From Mycetocola lacteus (GTDB lineage: Bacteria; Actinomycetota; Actinomycetes; Actinomycetales; Microbacteriaceae): a stretch of DNA of 64,000 nt. The translations under genes were made by a program, and so were the position numbers. Numbering within the stretch: the first letter of the stretch is position 1; every line of letters begins with the position of its first letter. This document shows positions 41,990-50,237 of the stretch, piece after piece. The stretch spans positions 248,001 to 312,000 of the forward strand of contig NZ_RCUY01000005.1 in assembly GCF_003667575.1 (NCBI RefSeq). The letters run 5' to 3'. Below the pieces are notes generated by a model that saw only the letters and a list, made by a program, of their open reading frames with translations, was not told the origin of the DNA and ran no database searches.

Positions 41990-42928
41990 ATGACCAACTC
42001 CCCCGCACGCATCCTGATCGTGGGTGCCGGCGCAACCGGCGGCTACTTCGGCACACGGCTGCTCCAGGCCGGACGCGACGTCAGCTTCCTGCTGCGCGAA
42101 TCGCGGGCCGCGCGGGTCCGCGAACTTGGGCTGCGCGTTTCGGCCCTGGACGGAGACCTGGTCTCGCATCCCGCCGTGCTGACCCGGGACACCCTGGATC
42201 GCACGGCCCCCTTCGACCTGATCCTGCTCGGCGTGCGTGCCGACGCCCTGGACGCTGCCCTCGAGGATCTCGCCCCGGCGGTGGGCCCGGATACCGCGAT
42301 CATCCCCTTCCTCAACGGCACCCGTCACCTCGATACTCTGCGGAACCGCTTCCCCGACGCCCACGTATTCGGCGGGGTGGCCAAGGTATCGACATCGCTC
42401 GATGAGGCGGGAACCATCGTGCAGGTTACCCCGGGCGCGGCGATTGACTTTGGCTCGCTGACGGCGGATGAGAACGTCGTCACCCACATCCATGAGCTCC
42501 TGGACGTCCCGGGGATCACCGTGCGGACCCGCGAAGACATCGTGCAGGACATGTGGGATAAGTGGGTGTTTATCGTCTCTCTCACCTCGATCACCGTGCT
42601 CATGGGCGCGCCCATTGGCGCGGTTTCCGGCACGCGGGAGGGGGCGGCGTTTGCCCGCGCGGTGGTCGATGAAGCCGCCGCCGTCAGCGCGGCCGCCGGA
42701 CACCCGGTATCCGCTGACACTCACGCGAGCCTGGTCGCCACGGCCACCGATTCCGCCTCCCCGATGACCACCTCGGTGTACCGCAACATGCGAGCCGGGG
42801 TGCACACCGAAGTGGAGGCGATGCTGGGCACGTTCCTGGATACCGCCCGCGAGCTGCACGTGGACACCCCGCGGATAGACCTGGCGACCCTGCGTCTGCG
42901 CGTCCACGAACACGTGATCGCCAGCTAG
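41990..42928 (+). CDS. Ketopantoate reductase family protein (ApbA/PanE-like)
   Basis: 312 residues. N-terminal NADPH Rossmann domain with LIVGAGATGGYFG. Central segments are FLNGTRHLDTLRNRF and FGGVAKVSTSL; the C-terminal helical domain has DMWDKWVFIVSLTSITVLMG and a Lys-to-Ser/Asp catalytic region not firmly assignable. Family members reduce 2-keto acids; the true PanE is usually near pan genes, absent here, so a related 2-keto acid is possible. Start ATG 41990 with GGAG seven bases upstream; an in-frame TTG at 41978 is weaker. Its last four bases overlap the convergent Fic gene end. Confidence 0.82.
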   Translation: MTNSPARILIVGAGATGGYFGTRLLQAGRDVSFLLRESRAARVRELGLRVSALDGDLVSHPAVLTRDTLDRTAPFDLILLGVRADALDAALEDLAPAVGPDTAIIPFLNGTRHLDTLRNRFPDAHVFGGVAKVSTSLDEAGTIVQVTPGAAIDFGSLTADENVVTHIHELLDVPGITVRTREDIVQDMWDKWVFIVSLTSITVLMGAPIGAVSGTREGAAFARAVVDEAAAVSAAAGHPVSADTHASLVATATDSASPMTTSVYRNMRAGVHTEVEAMLGTFLDTARELHVDTPRIDLATLRLRVHEHVIAS

Positions 42929-44166
42929 CGCGGGTAGGTCGGCCCACCGGCGGACAGCGCGGCGTGGATCCGAGACTCCAGATCGTTGAGCTCATCGATG
43001 ACGTCGGTAACAACCCAGATGCGCTCACCGCGACGCCCACCCACCTCGCGCAGGGTCCCCGCCCGCTCCAGAGCCTCAACCACCGCGTCACGCGTGTCCG
43101 CTCGTACGCCGGTAAGAGCCTCAAGATCGGACACCATCAGGGTCGTCTGATCGCACACGTAGTCGCAGATCCGCCCACCGGGAGTATCTGGTCGCGCATC
43201 AATCACCCCGCGCCAGCGCGCAGGGAGCGCGGCGAGCCGGCTAAAGGTCTCTCCGGCTTCGTCCGCGGCGACGGTGATCGCCGCCACGATGATCTGAGTC
43301 AGCGGATCCGTCTCACCCCGCCGATACGCGGCCAGTGCGTCAAAATATCCGGAACGTAGCGCCCCCAAACCACTGGCCACGGGCAGGGTTGCGTGGAGGG
43401 TCACCCCGCGGCGCTGCAGGAGAGCCCCGATCAGGGCGCGTCCGATGCGACCATTTCCGTCGGTGAAGGGGTGGATCGACTCAAACTGTGCGTGCGCGAT
43501 TGCCGCCTGGGCGAGCACGGGAACATCATCCCGATTGACGAAACGGATGAGGTCTTCCATGAGCCCGGGAACAAAATCGGGCGGCGGGGGAACATAGACA
43601 GCACCGCGCGGGCTGAAGTCACTCCCGCCCAACCAGTTCTGCTCGGCCCTAAATCTGCCCGCCCAGGCCCGATCCCCCAGGTCGGCATCCCTCCGCATCA
43701 GGGCCGCATGGGCGTCGATGATGTCGGCGAGCGCGATCCGCCCCGAGCGCCCGGCACGCAACAGCAGCGTGTGAATCGCCTCCATGGCTGCCACCACACT
43801 GAGCGCCTCGGTGCTTGCGTTTTGCCCCGCCATTGCGCGAGCCAGCGACTCGGTACTCGGGGCAATCCGTTCGATCTTGGATGATGCCACCGATTCACAG
43901 CGCACCATGAAACGCCCCAGGGCCGCGGACCGACCACGGCTGCGCGCATCCGAGCGCGCCGCAGCAACCAATGCTCGCTCGCCGACGAGCACCGTTTCGG
44001 GTGTCGGAATCACCGTGCGCTCGGCGATGAGCGGCGGCACGTGTGCGATCACCTCGGAGAGCACCCGGTCGGCCCGTGTGCCCCCGCGCTGGCGCTGCCG
44101 CCACGGGCGCGCCACCGTCTCATGCGCGGGCCAGGCCGTGGCTGTGGTACTTTTCTGCGAGTTCAT
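42925..44166 (-). CDS. Fic-domain protein with C-terminal winged helix
   Basis: 413 residues. Fic proteins transfer AMP (or related groups) to hydroxyl side chains of target proteins. The active motif HPFTDGNGRIGR (His232-Arg243) is complete. An N-terminal autoinhibition-like segment VASSKIERIAPS (92-104) has the S-x-x-x-E pattern, but the residue after Glu is Arg rather than Gly or Asn. The C-terminal third (~320-400: LMVSDLEALTGVRADTRDAV) looks like a winged helix, common in stand-alone Fic_N/Fic proteins. No partner antitoxin gene. Convergent with the reductase gene. Confidence 0.88.
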   Translation of the reverse strand: MNSQKSTTATAWPAHETVARPWRQRQRGGTRADRVLSEVIAHVPPLIAERTVIPTPETVLVGERALVAAARSDARSRGRSAALGRFMVRCESVASSKIERIAPSTESLARAMAGQNASTEALSVVAAMEAIHTLLLRAGRSGRIALADIIDAHAALMRRDADLGDRAWAGRFRAEQNWLGGSDFSPRGAVYVPPPPDFVPGLMEDLIRFVNRDDVPVLAQAAIAHAQFESIHPFTDGNGRIGRALIGALLQRRGVTLHATLPVASGLGALRSGYFDALAAYRRGETDPLTQIIVAAITVAADEAGETFSRLAALPARWRGVIDARPDTPGGRICDYVCDQTTLMVSDLEALTGVRADTRDAVVEALERAGTLREVGGRRGERIWVVTDVIDELNDLESRIHAALSAGGPTYPR

Positions 44167-44223
44167 CGTTTCCCCCTGTGCGGCAACGCTACGGCGGAGG
44201 GGAACGAGAGTCGAGTGAATGGA

Positions 44224-44355
44224 CTAGGGGTTCGCTGTGAGTGCGGGAGTACCCCAGAACGGGCCGGTCAGCCCAACGCTCGCGAAGTACTCGGCGGCAA
44301 CCAGGGGCTCCCGGCGGACATACCCGGCATCAAGGTTCGGGCAGGTGGTGACCAC
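44224..44355 (-). other. Orphan protein-like tail or very small ORF
   Basis: A minus-strand frame whose GTG at 44355 gives 43 residues, including CPNLDAGYVRREPLVAAEYF and GLTGPFWGTPALTANP before TAG. It has strong third-position GC bias but no ribosome site, and the frame is open upstream without another start. It may be the end of a decayed gene or a small protein. The rest of 44167-44408 shows nothing. Confidence 0.3.
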
Positions 44356-44408
44356 CAGGGCCGAGGATGCCTCGGGTGGCGAACGTGTGCGCCAGGACGG
44401 ACACCATC

Positions 44409-45455
44409 TCAGTGCGCGTCGGTGATGGCGGCGATCCCCGCGCGGATCCTGGCCGCGAGCTCCTCGATTCGGGCCGTCGACTCCGCGCCGGCCGCGGCCT
44501 GAGCCCAGGCTCGGGTGAGCGCCCGGAGACGATCCTCACGCAGCGCGAGTCCCGCCCGCGGCACCCGCTCCACACCCCATCCCAGCAGAGCCCCGGCCAC
44601 AAACGCCTCATGGTCGGCACTGACCCCCGGCCGATGCGCGGTCAGCCCCGGCAGCTCAGCATCACCCAGCAGCTCGGCCGCGCGACTCCAGTGCGCATTC
44701 TGGCGAACGTGGGTACCCTCGGGGGTCCCCACGAAGCGCTCCAGCTGCGTACGTCCCTCGCGGTATACCGGAATCCACCCGTGACCGATGCCCTCGATTG
44801 TGCTCGCGGAGAGCACTGCCCAGTCGGGTCGATCCGCCGCCACCGCGGCCAGGGTGGCACGCGCACACTCCGCCCCGACCCCCTCTGCCTCGGCACTTTC
44901 ACGCCGATCCATCGGGTGTGGCACCACGGCAAATACCCGGATCCCCAGTGTGTGCAGGGTGTCGGCCATGATGCGCTCGGCCTCGACATAACCGCCGCCT
45001 CGACCGCCGAGGATCCGCGCGATCCGAGCCGCATCCACGCCGTCAAATAGCAGAAACAGGGTCGGCGCTCGCTCCTGCGGCTGGAGTTCAACTAGGCCGT
45101 GCCCGGTGAGCGCGGCCAGCCGGACACGATAGGCGTTATGCGGCGAATCCGCCGCGGTGTGCAGCGCAATGCCTGACCCTGGAGGCACCCGGCGCAGCGC
45201 TGATACCGCGCGGGCGACACCACCCGGCAGCGGTTGAGCGATATCCCGAATCACAAACACGCTGCGGGCCTCATCCTCGGTCAGGATGCTCCACGCCTGC
45301 GCCATCGCACCCACCGGATCCGAACGCCCCTGCGCGTCCACATCCGGCACCAGCAGCAGGGTGGGCCGCCGCAGTCGACGCAGGATCCCCTCGATCTCCG
45401 TGCGCCGGGCGGGATCAAACACCATCGCGCCTCGCACCATCGGTCGTCTGGTCAT
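44409..45455 (-). CDS. Hypothetical protein, unrecognised family
   Basis: 348 residues, soluble, no signal peptide. Layout suggests alternating alpha/beta (LRRPTLLLVPDVDAQGRSDP, ARSVFVIRDIAQPLPGG, PTLFLLFDGVDAARIARIL, LGIRVFAVVPHPMDR), then a long helical C-terminus (~240-348). The ATG at 45455 with AAGGGA upstream was chosen over an extension to 45497. I do not recognise a catalytic motif. Monocistronic by spacing, with the orphan frame at 44224-44355 just downstream. Confidence 0.65.
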   Translation of the reverse strand: MTRRPMVRGAMVFDPARRTEIEGILRRLRRPTLLLVPDVDAQGRSDPVGAMAQAWSILTEDEARSVFVIRDIAQPLPGGVARAVSALRRVPPGSGIALHTAADSPHNAYRVRLAALTGHGLVELQPQERAPTLFLLFDGVDAARIARILGGRGGGYVEAERIMADTLHTLGIRVFAVVPHPMDRRESAEAEGVGAECARATLAAVAADRPDWAVLSASTIEGIGHGWIPVYREGRTQLERFVGTPEGTHVRQNAHWSRAAELLGDAELPGLTAHRPGVSADHEAFVAGALLGWGVERVPRAGLALREDRLRALTRAWAQAAAGAESTARIEELAARIRAGIAAITDAH

Positions 45456-45552
45456 CGGAGTCCCTTCGTCTCCGCACCACGGTACGGTGACGCGCACCGC
45501 GCGCGCCGGAAACTCGGCAAATACTCACCGTGATTGGCCCACCCGATGCCAC

Positions 45553-46494
45553 CTAGGCGGCGGCCGCCACCGTGAGGCTCGCGCGCGCGATCAGCACGGC
45601 CCGGACCGAAAGGGTGGCCACCGTGAGGATCACCGCGGTCACCACGAGCACACCGATGCCGGCCCAGATGGGGTTCGTCGTGGCGCTGATGACAAACGCC
45701 GCGACCGCACCCAGCGGGAAGGTATAGGACCAGGCGCCGAGCGTGAACGGGGTGCGTCGATACAGGGGCATCAGACCCAGCTGCAGGAGCACCAGAATCG
45801 CAGTCAGGCCCAGCAGAATCTCGACGCCGATTCCCACATGGGTGCCGGTCAGCGCGATCCATGCCCCGCCACCCACGGCGGGCGGTGCCATCAGGATTGC
45901 CAGCGAGGGCACCAGGGGTGCGGGCAGGGCCGGCCGCAGGGCAAGGCGAGCCAGAATCAGCGTGAAGACCAGCACCCAGAACAGCGTGGCCACTCCGAAG
46001 GCACCCCAGCCGAGTCCGATCCAGCCGATCTTGGCGGCCGATCCCGCGGCGATATAGCCCGCCGCCACCGTGGGCAGGAGATAGCCTCCGTGCACCAGGT
46101 CGATCTCGATATTGCCACGTGCCCAGCGTCCCAGGATCCAACCGGCAAACACCGCGCCGACGGCAATCGAGGCCAGCACCAGCGTCGTTCCCGCCCAGGG
46201 AACCATCGGATACAGGCGAGCCCCCAGGAACATGCCCAGCGCGGGGGCCAGTGCGGCGACCGGACCCTGGGCCGGATGGCGGAGCTGGCTGATCAGGCTC
46301 TGCTCGGCGGCGAATCCGCGTACAGTGTGGGCCACCAGCAGCCAGATCCAGGCAAGCGCGGCAATCCCCCAGAGGACGTCGCCGATCATCGGGCTCAGCC
46401 CCCACACCGCGTCGGCGGCGCTCCAGGTCTGGGCAAGACCGGCAAGGCCAAAGCCGATGGCGAAGGTGATCATGGGGATACGTTGTGCAGTCAT
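45553..46494 (-). CDS. TDT-family transporter (TehA/SLAC1-like)
   Basis: 313 residues and about ten hydrophobic helices, from MITFAIGFGLAGLAQTW to the C-terminal helix ILTVATLSVRAVLIAR. The tellurite-resistance/dicarboxylate transporter family includes anion channels such as TehA and SLAC1 and malate carriers. Divergent from a CGNR zinc-finger regulator with an inverted repeat between them, so likely that regulator's target. The transported anion cannot be inferred. Confidence 0.82.
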   Translation of the reverse strand: MTAQRIPMITFAIGFGLAGLAQTWSAADAVWGLSPMIGDVLWGIAALAWIWLLVAHTVRGFAAEQSLISQLRHPAQGPVAALAPALGMFLGARLYPMVPWAGTTLVLASIAVGAVFAGWILGRWARGNIEIDLVHGGYLLPTVAAGYIAAGSAAKIGWIGLGWGAFGVATLFWVLVFTLILARLALRPALPAPLVPSLAILMAPPAVGGGAWIALTGTHVGIGVEILLGLTAILVLLQLGLMPLYRRTPFTLGAWSYTFPLGAVAAFVISATTNPIWAGIGVLVVTAVILTVATLSVRAVLIARASLTVAAAA

Positions 46495-46502
46495 AGTGGG
46501 AT

Positions 46503-46535
46503 ACTAATGCATTATTGCCTAGTTAATCCATTAGT
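46503..46535. promoter_or_regulatory. Inverted repeat between TDT transporter and CGNR regulator
   Basis: ACTAATG (46503-46509) and CATTAGT (46529-46535), perfect 7-bp arms with 19 bases between, in the 55-bp AT-rich divergent gap; it would cover both promoters. Confidence 0.5.
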
Positions 46536-46549
46536 CCTAGACTGGGCGC

Positions 46550-47116
46550 ATGACCTTCACGCTTCTGGGCGAGCCCGCGGCTATCGATCTGCTCAATACA
46601 CTCAAGACCGCGCATACCCCGGCGGTGGATCAGCTCGATGCGCCCGGTGCCCTCGCCGAGTTTTGGCGCTTTCAATCCGAACGCGACCCCTCGATCACCG
46701 CGCTAAACGCCGAGGACACCCGGAGCCTCCGCACGCTCGTGGGGGCGCTGATCCAGGCGATCGACGAGGGGAGCGCCCCGGAAACACCGGTCCTCACCGC
46801 CGCCAACACCATCCTGCACGCCGCCCCGGTGCAGAGCTACCTGAGCGTGCGTGACGGGCACCTGCACGTCGAATACACCACAACCGCACGCACCGCCGAG
46901 GAGGCCACCCGCGCCAAGCTGATTCTGTCGGCCCTGGAACTGAGTGATGCGGCGGCCGCCGGACGCCTGCGCCACTGCCCGGCCGAGGACTGCTCGCAGA
47001 TGTTCATCGCAACCAACGCCAAGCGTCGCTGGTGCACCGCCGCGGGCTGCGGAAATCGTGCGCGCGTCTCCCGACACGCAGCCCGAGCACGCGTCAGCAC
47101 ACGACCCACCCGCTAG
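46550..47116 (+). CDS. CGNR zinc-finger regulator (ABATE domain)
   Basis: 188 residues. N-terminal ABATE-type ligand domain (GEPAAIDLLNTLKT) and C-terminal zinc finger CPAEDCSQMFI, KRRWCTAAGCGNRARVSRHA. The four Cys and the CGNR signature are intact. These proteins are treated as stress-responsive transcription regulators. Start ATG 46550. Divergent neighbour of the TDT carrier and probably its controller. 47117-47209 is empty. Confidence 0.85.
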   Translation: MTFTLLGEPAAIDLLNTLKTAHTPAVDQLDAPGALAEFWRFQSERDPSITALNAEDTRSLRTLVGALIQAIDEGSAPETPVLTAANTILHAAPVQSYLSVRDGHLHVEYTTTARTAEEATRAKLILSALELSDAAAAGRLRHCPAEDCSQMFIATNAKRRWCTAAGCGNRARVSRHAARARVSTRPTR

Positions 47117-47209
47117 GCGGAATCGGGACTCGAAAGCGCGACGAAACCACGCTGCCCACGGCGTCACCGCGGCTGAGGCATCCCGATCCCGCCCGTGCGC
47201 AGGGCCCCG

Positions 47210-48715
47210 CTAGTAGCCGATAAACCGATCTGTGCGGACGCGGTGCACGCCGTGTGAGCGAGCCGCGCGCGATGCCGACGCGACAAATGCCGGGGAACCG
47301 GCCACATAGGCGTGGGTTGGACGCCCGGCGGGCCGCGCGATCTCCAGCGCATGCTCATCCACCCGCGTGCCCGCGTACAGCCATCCCGCGGGCAGCGCGC
47401 CCTGCCGAGCCAGAGACTCCGGCCCAACAATCAACACCCGTACGCCTCCGCGTCGCAGCACGGGCTCCGCCCAGACCGGATCTTCACCCGCGCGCAGGGC
47501 CCAGATCAGGGTGGGTCCCGACGCCGGACGAGCCGTGCGCGCATCGGCCGCGGCGAGGAACGGGGTGAGCCCCACGCCGTTGGCCAGCCACAGCTCATCC
47601 GCTCCGCCACGCACCGTAAAATCGCCACCCACGGCGCTCACGGCCACGTGGGTCCCAGGTTTCAGGGCGAGCAGTGCCTGCTTAAACGAGCTGGCCCGCT
47701 CCTCGACCCGCGTAATGATGCGCACCGAGGAGGCCCCCGGTGCCGAGGCCACGCTAAACACCCGGCGCAGGCCGCGCCCATCGGCACCCCGGTGTGGGAT
47801 GGAGAGCTCCAGATACTGGCCGGGACGCAGGCGCAGCGGACGCTCGGGGACGAAGGACAGGTCGGCGATTCCGCCCGCATGCTCCTCGCGGGCCTCCAGC
47901 GTCAGCCGCACCCGCGAACGCGGACCAAACCCGAACGCGACCGCGTTTCCCACCAGCAGCGCGAGTTCCGGCGACATCGCCAGCGCACCCAGGTTCAGCG
48001 GGATCAGCGAGATCAGGCCAACAATGGCGCTGACCAGCATCCGCCAGCGACGCCGCGGCGGGGCCGTCAGCGGCTCACTCATCATGAAGGCCCCGAGGAA
48101 GAGGTAGGGGTAGGAGGCCAGGGCGATCCAGCCGGCACCGAGTGGATCCGCGCCGGTGGACACCAGCTTGAGCAGCGTGCCCACCACCCCGATTACGATC
48201 ACCGGCAGCGCGATATCCCAGGCCCGCGCCCGGTGCAGCACCAGGGCCGCGCCGAGGACCAGCGGAACAAACAGTGCCGGGGTCGCGATCCACCAGACGG
48301 CACCGCCGATGCCGGTGGCGGCGACCACCATCGCCCCGGCGGCCACCGGATTGAAGAGGTGGCGTCCCCGCCAGGCCAGCAGATACTTGCTCAGATTCGC
48401 CGCAACCACGGCGAGCGCGAGCATCCCCTGGCTCTCCATCGTGGGCAGGGGGAAAAAGAGAAATACCAGGATCAGCGCGGTCACCAGCGAGGATTCCCCG
48501 TGTGGGGAGACCCGCCAAATCAGCGCAAAGATTCGATTGGATACCCAGCCAGCCACCACCGCGACCACGAGGCTCAACACGAGCCCCAGGATCGGGAAGG
48601 AGAGCACACCGATCAGTGAGAGTACCGCCGCAATCACCCAGAGTGCCAGCAACACCAGCAGCACCAGGCGATACATCGTCACACGGCCAAGAAGGCGGTC
48701 CAATCGGGTAATCAT
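47210..48715 (-). CDS. Membrane flavin/NAD oxidoreductase: NqrB/RnfD-like domain fused to ferredoxin-reductase module
   Basis: 501 residues. First ~240 residues: about eight membrane helices in the NqrB/RnfD style (LFNPVAAGAMVVAATGIGG, where RnfD/NqrB carry a covalent FMN-type site; SYPYLFLGAFMMSEPLTAP). Last ~250: soluble FAD module (LRPGQYLELSIPH, RRVFSVASAPG) and nucleotide-binding end (LWLANGVGLTPFLAAADA, YVAGSPAF), as in NADH-dependent reductases. It should pass electrons from cytoplasmic NAD(P)H across the membrane. Overlaps the ApbE gene by four bases. In such systems the FMN-binding lipoprotein outside is the acceptor. Confidence 0.78.
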   Translation of the reverse strand: MITRLDRLLGRVTMYRLVLLVLLALWVIAAVLSLIGVLSFPILGLVLSLVVAVVAGWVSNRIFALIWRVSPHGESSLVTALILVFLFFPLPTMESQGMLALAVVAANLSKYLLAWRGRHLFNPVAAGAMVVAATGIGGAVWWIATPALFVPLVLGAALVLHRARAWDIALPVIVIGVVGTLLKLVSTGADPLGAGWIALASYPYLFLGAFMMSEPLTAPPRRRWRMLVSAIVGLISLIPLNLGALAMSPELALLVGNAVAFGFGPRSRVRLTLEAREEHAGGIADLSFVPERPLRLRPGQYLELSIPHRGADGRGLRRVFSVASAPGASSVRIITRVEERASSFKQALLALKPGTHVAVSAVGGDFTVRGGADELWLANGVGLTPFLAAADARTARPASGPTLIWALRAGEDPVWAEPVLRRGGVRVLIVGPESLARQGALPAGWLYAGTRVDEHALEIARPAGRPTHAYVAGSPAFVASASRAARSHGVHRVRTDRFIGY

Positions 48716-49596
48716 GCGGTAAAAACCTCTCCGGGAAGCGTGCGGGAATACTCCACGCGTCCATTGCTAAACATCCGAACCCAGTCGATCTCCAGCCGCG
48801 TCGCCACAGCCTCGGGTCCGGCAAAAAACAGGGCGGTCGCGGCGGCGTCGGCGATCAGCGCCGACTCCCCGATCGCCCAGGTGGCCACGATCGAGTCCAC
48901 CGGTTTTCCGGTGCGTCCATCCAACACGTGGTGGAGTCCCTCGCCCCATGCGCGACGGTTGGTCGCCGATCCGGCAATCGCGCCACGCGGCCCGGACGCG
49001 TCCAGCTCGATCACGCCGATCGCCCGGGTGCGATCAAAGGGGTGTTCCAGCGCAACCCGCAGCCCGGGCTGCCCGGCGTGGCGAATGTCGCCCCCGGCAT
49101 CAACAGTGAGGGCCGTGTAGCCGCGAGCCATCAGCAGCCCGGCGACCAGGTCCACCAGCTGCCCCTTGCCCACGGCACCCACGTCCAGGAGCACCGGTTC
49201 GGTTGCGCTGAGGATCGTCCCCGTGCTGTGCAGGGTGTCGCCGAGTGCCGGGACCGGGCTTGGGACCCCCGAGGGAACCAGCGAGTAGGCCGGGTCATAC
49301 CCCAGGGTTTCCAGCGCCCGCCCCACCAGCGGGGTGACCGCACCGGCGGTGAGATCCTCCAGGTTCACATACGTGTCCCAGAGTTCCGGCCAGTGCGGCC
49401 CCAGGTCCACGCTGCCGCCGGTGCGTGCGAAATCACGCACCGACGAGTCGGCGCGAAAGCGTGAATACACCGCGTCATAGGCATCGATCAGCGTGGACAC
49501 GGCCGCCCGGTCACCGGGAGAAATCTCGTTCTCCGTGGTGATCTGCCAGCCGGTTCCGATCGCCTCAAAACGCCAAGGGGCGGGAGCTGGAGACAC
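48712..49596 (-). CDS. FAD:protein FMN transferase (ApbE family)
   Basis: 294 residues, GTG start sharing a base with the upstream stop (TAGTG). ApbE enzymes attach FMN covalently to Thr/Ser in target proteins. Family segments: AIGTGWQITTE, DAVYSRFRADSSV, DVGAVGKGQLVD, ALTVDAGGDIRHAG, and the C-terminal region GLHHVLDGRTGKPVDSI with VATWAIGESALIADAAATAL. No clear export signal. Its targets are very likely the FMN-binding lipoprotein before it and perhaps the NqrB-like domain after it. Confidence 0.88.
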   Translation of the reverse strand: MSPAPAPWRFEAIGTGWQITTENEISPGDRAAVSTLIDAYDAVYSRFRADSSVRDFARTGGSVDLGPHWPELWDTYVNLEDLTAGAVTPLVGRALETLGYDPAYSLVPSGVPSPVPALGDTLHSTGTILSATEPVLLDVGAVGKGQLVDLVAGLLMARGYTALTVDAGGDIRHAGQPGLRVALEHPFDRTRAIGVIELDASGPRGAIAGSATNRRAWGEGLHHVLDGRTGKPVDSIVATWAIGESALIADAAATALFFAGPEAVATRLEIDWVRMFSNGRVEYSRTLPGEVFTA

Positions 49597-50084
49597 TACT
49601 TCGCCTGGGAAATGATGTTGTTGATGGCGTCGTTGAAGCCCGCACCGGTCAGCGAGGAGCCCGAGACGGTGCCCACGTTAAGGTCGGAGATGTTTTTACC
49701 CACCACCTGACCGGCGATACCCGAGGCAAACTGGGTTTCAAACTGCTTAGCGGTGGGGTTTTCCCCCTTGGGGACCACCTTGACATCGCTAACCACGCCA
49801 CCCTTGAGCGTGACCGTGACACCGATCGATTCCTGCCCGCCGGGCGAGGTGTAGGTACCGTCGGCGGAGTAGGTGCCGTCCTTGAGCGCGGTGGCCGCGG
49901 GTGACGCGCCGGGGTCGGCCTGAGACTGGGCCGCGGGAGCGCTGGGGTTTGTGGAGGAACCCGCATCCGATCCGCTCTTGGTCAGGTCGCCGGTTGCGCA
50001 GCCGGAGAGTGCGGCGATGGCGGCGACGCCGATACCGATCAGGGCGCTGGTGCGAACGGCGCCGGGGGTGCGAAGCATATCCAT
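49596..50084 (-). CDS. FMN-binding domain lipoprotein
   Basis: 162 residues. Lipobox ALSGC (Cys29), a Ser/Ala/Pro linker, then an FMN_bind domain (~65-162) with DGTYSADGTYTSPGG and the C-terminal attachment motif SGSSLT (141-146), equivalent to SGATxT where ApbE links FMN (Ser144 is the expected site). Start ATG 50084 with GGAAGG upstream; ten more codons are open but unlikely. Anchored outside the membrane, it would accept electrons from the NqrB-like reductase. Transcribed from an ECF-type promoter at 50121-50145. Confidence 0.82.
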   Translation of the reverse strand: MDMLRTPGAVRTSALIGIGVAAIAALSGCATGDLTKSGSDAGSSTNPSAPAAQSQADPGASPAATALKDGTYSADGTYTSPGGQESIGVTVTLKGGVVSDVKVVPKGENPTAKQFETQFASGIAGQVVGKNISDLNVGTVSGSSLTGAGFNDAINNIISQAK

Positions 50085-50120
50085 GGTGTTACCTTCCGTG
50101 GTGGTTCGAGACAACGGTCA

Positions 50121-50145
50121 CACGAGGTAGGCGGCGGCCCGGTTC
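50121..50145 (-). promoter_or_regulatory. ECF-type promoter for the flavin electron-transfer operon
   Basis: Minus strand: GAAC (50142-50145), 17-base spacer, CGTG (50121-50124). It is the same motif as the divergent promoter at 50182-50206 and is 36 bases from the lipoprotein ATG. Confidence 0.6.
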
Positions 50146-50181
50146 AGCCAATCGGGTTTTCTACAGAAAAAACTCAGCTTT

Positions 50182-50206
50182 GAACCATCGGGCCTCGAAT
50201 ATCGTG
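50182..50206 (+). promoter_or_regulatory. ECF-type promoter for the sigma/anti-sigma operon
   Basis: GAAC (50182-50185), 17-base spacer, CGTG (50203-50206), the classical ECF spacing. Probably autoregulated by the sigma factor it precedes by about 30 bases. Confidence 0.6.
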
Positions 50207-50237
50207 TACCGGGAGTGAGCAAGGAAACGAGGGCGTG

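Noticed and set aside
47312..48619. 435-codon plus-strand frame
   Set aside because: Antisense to the NqrB-like reductase; no recognisable protein features.
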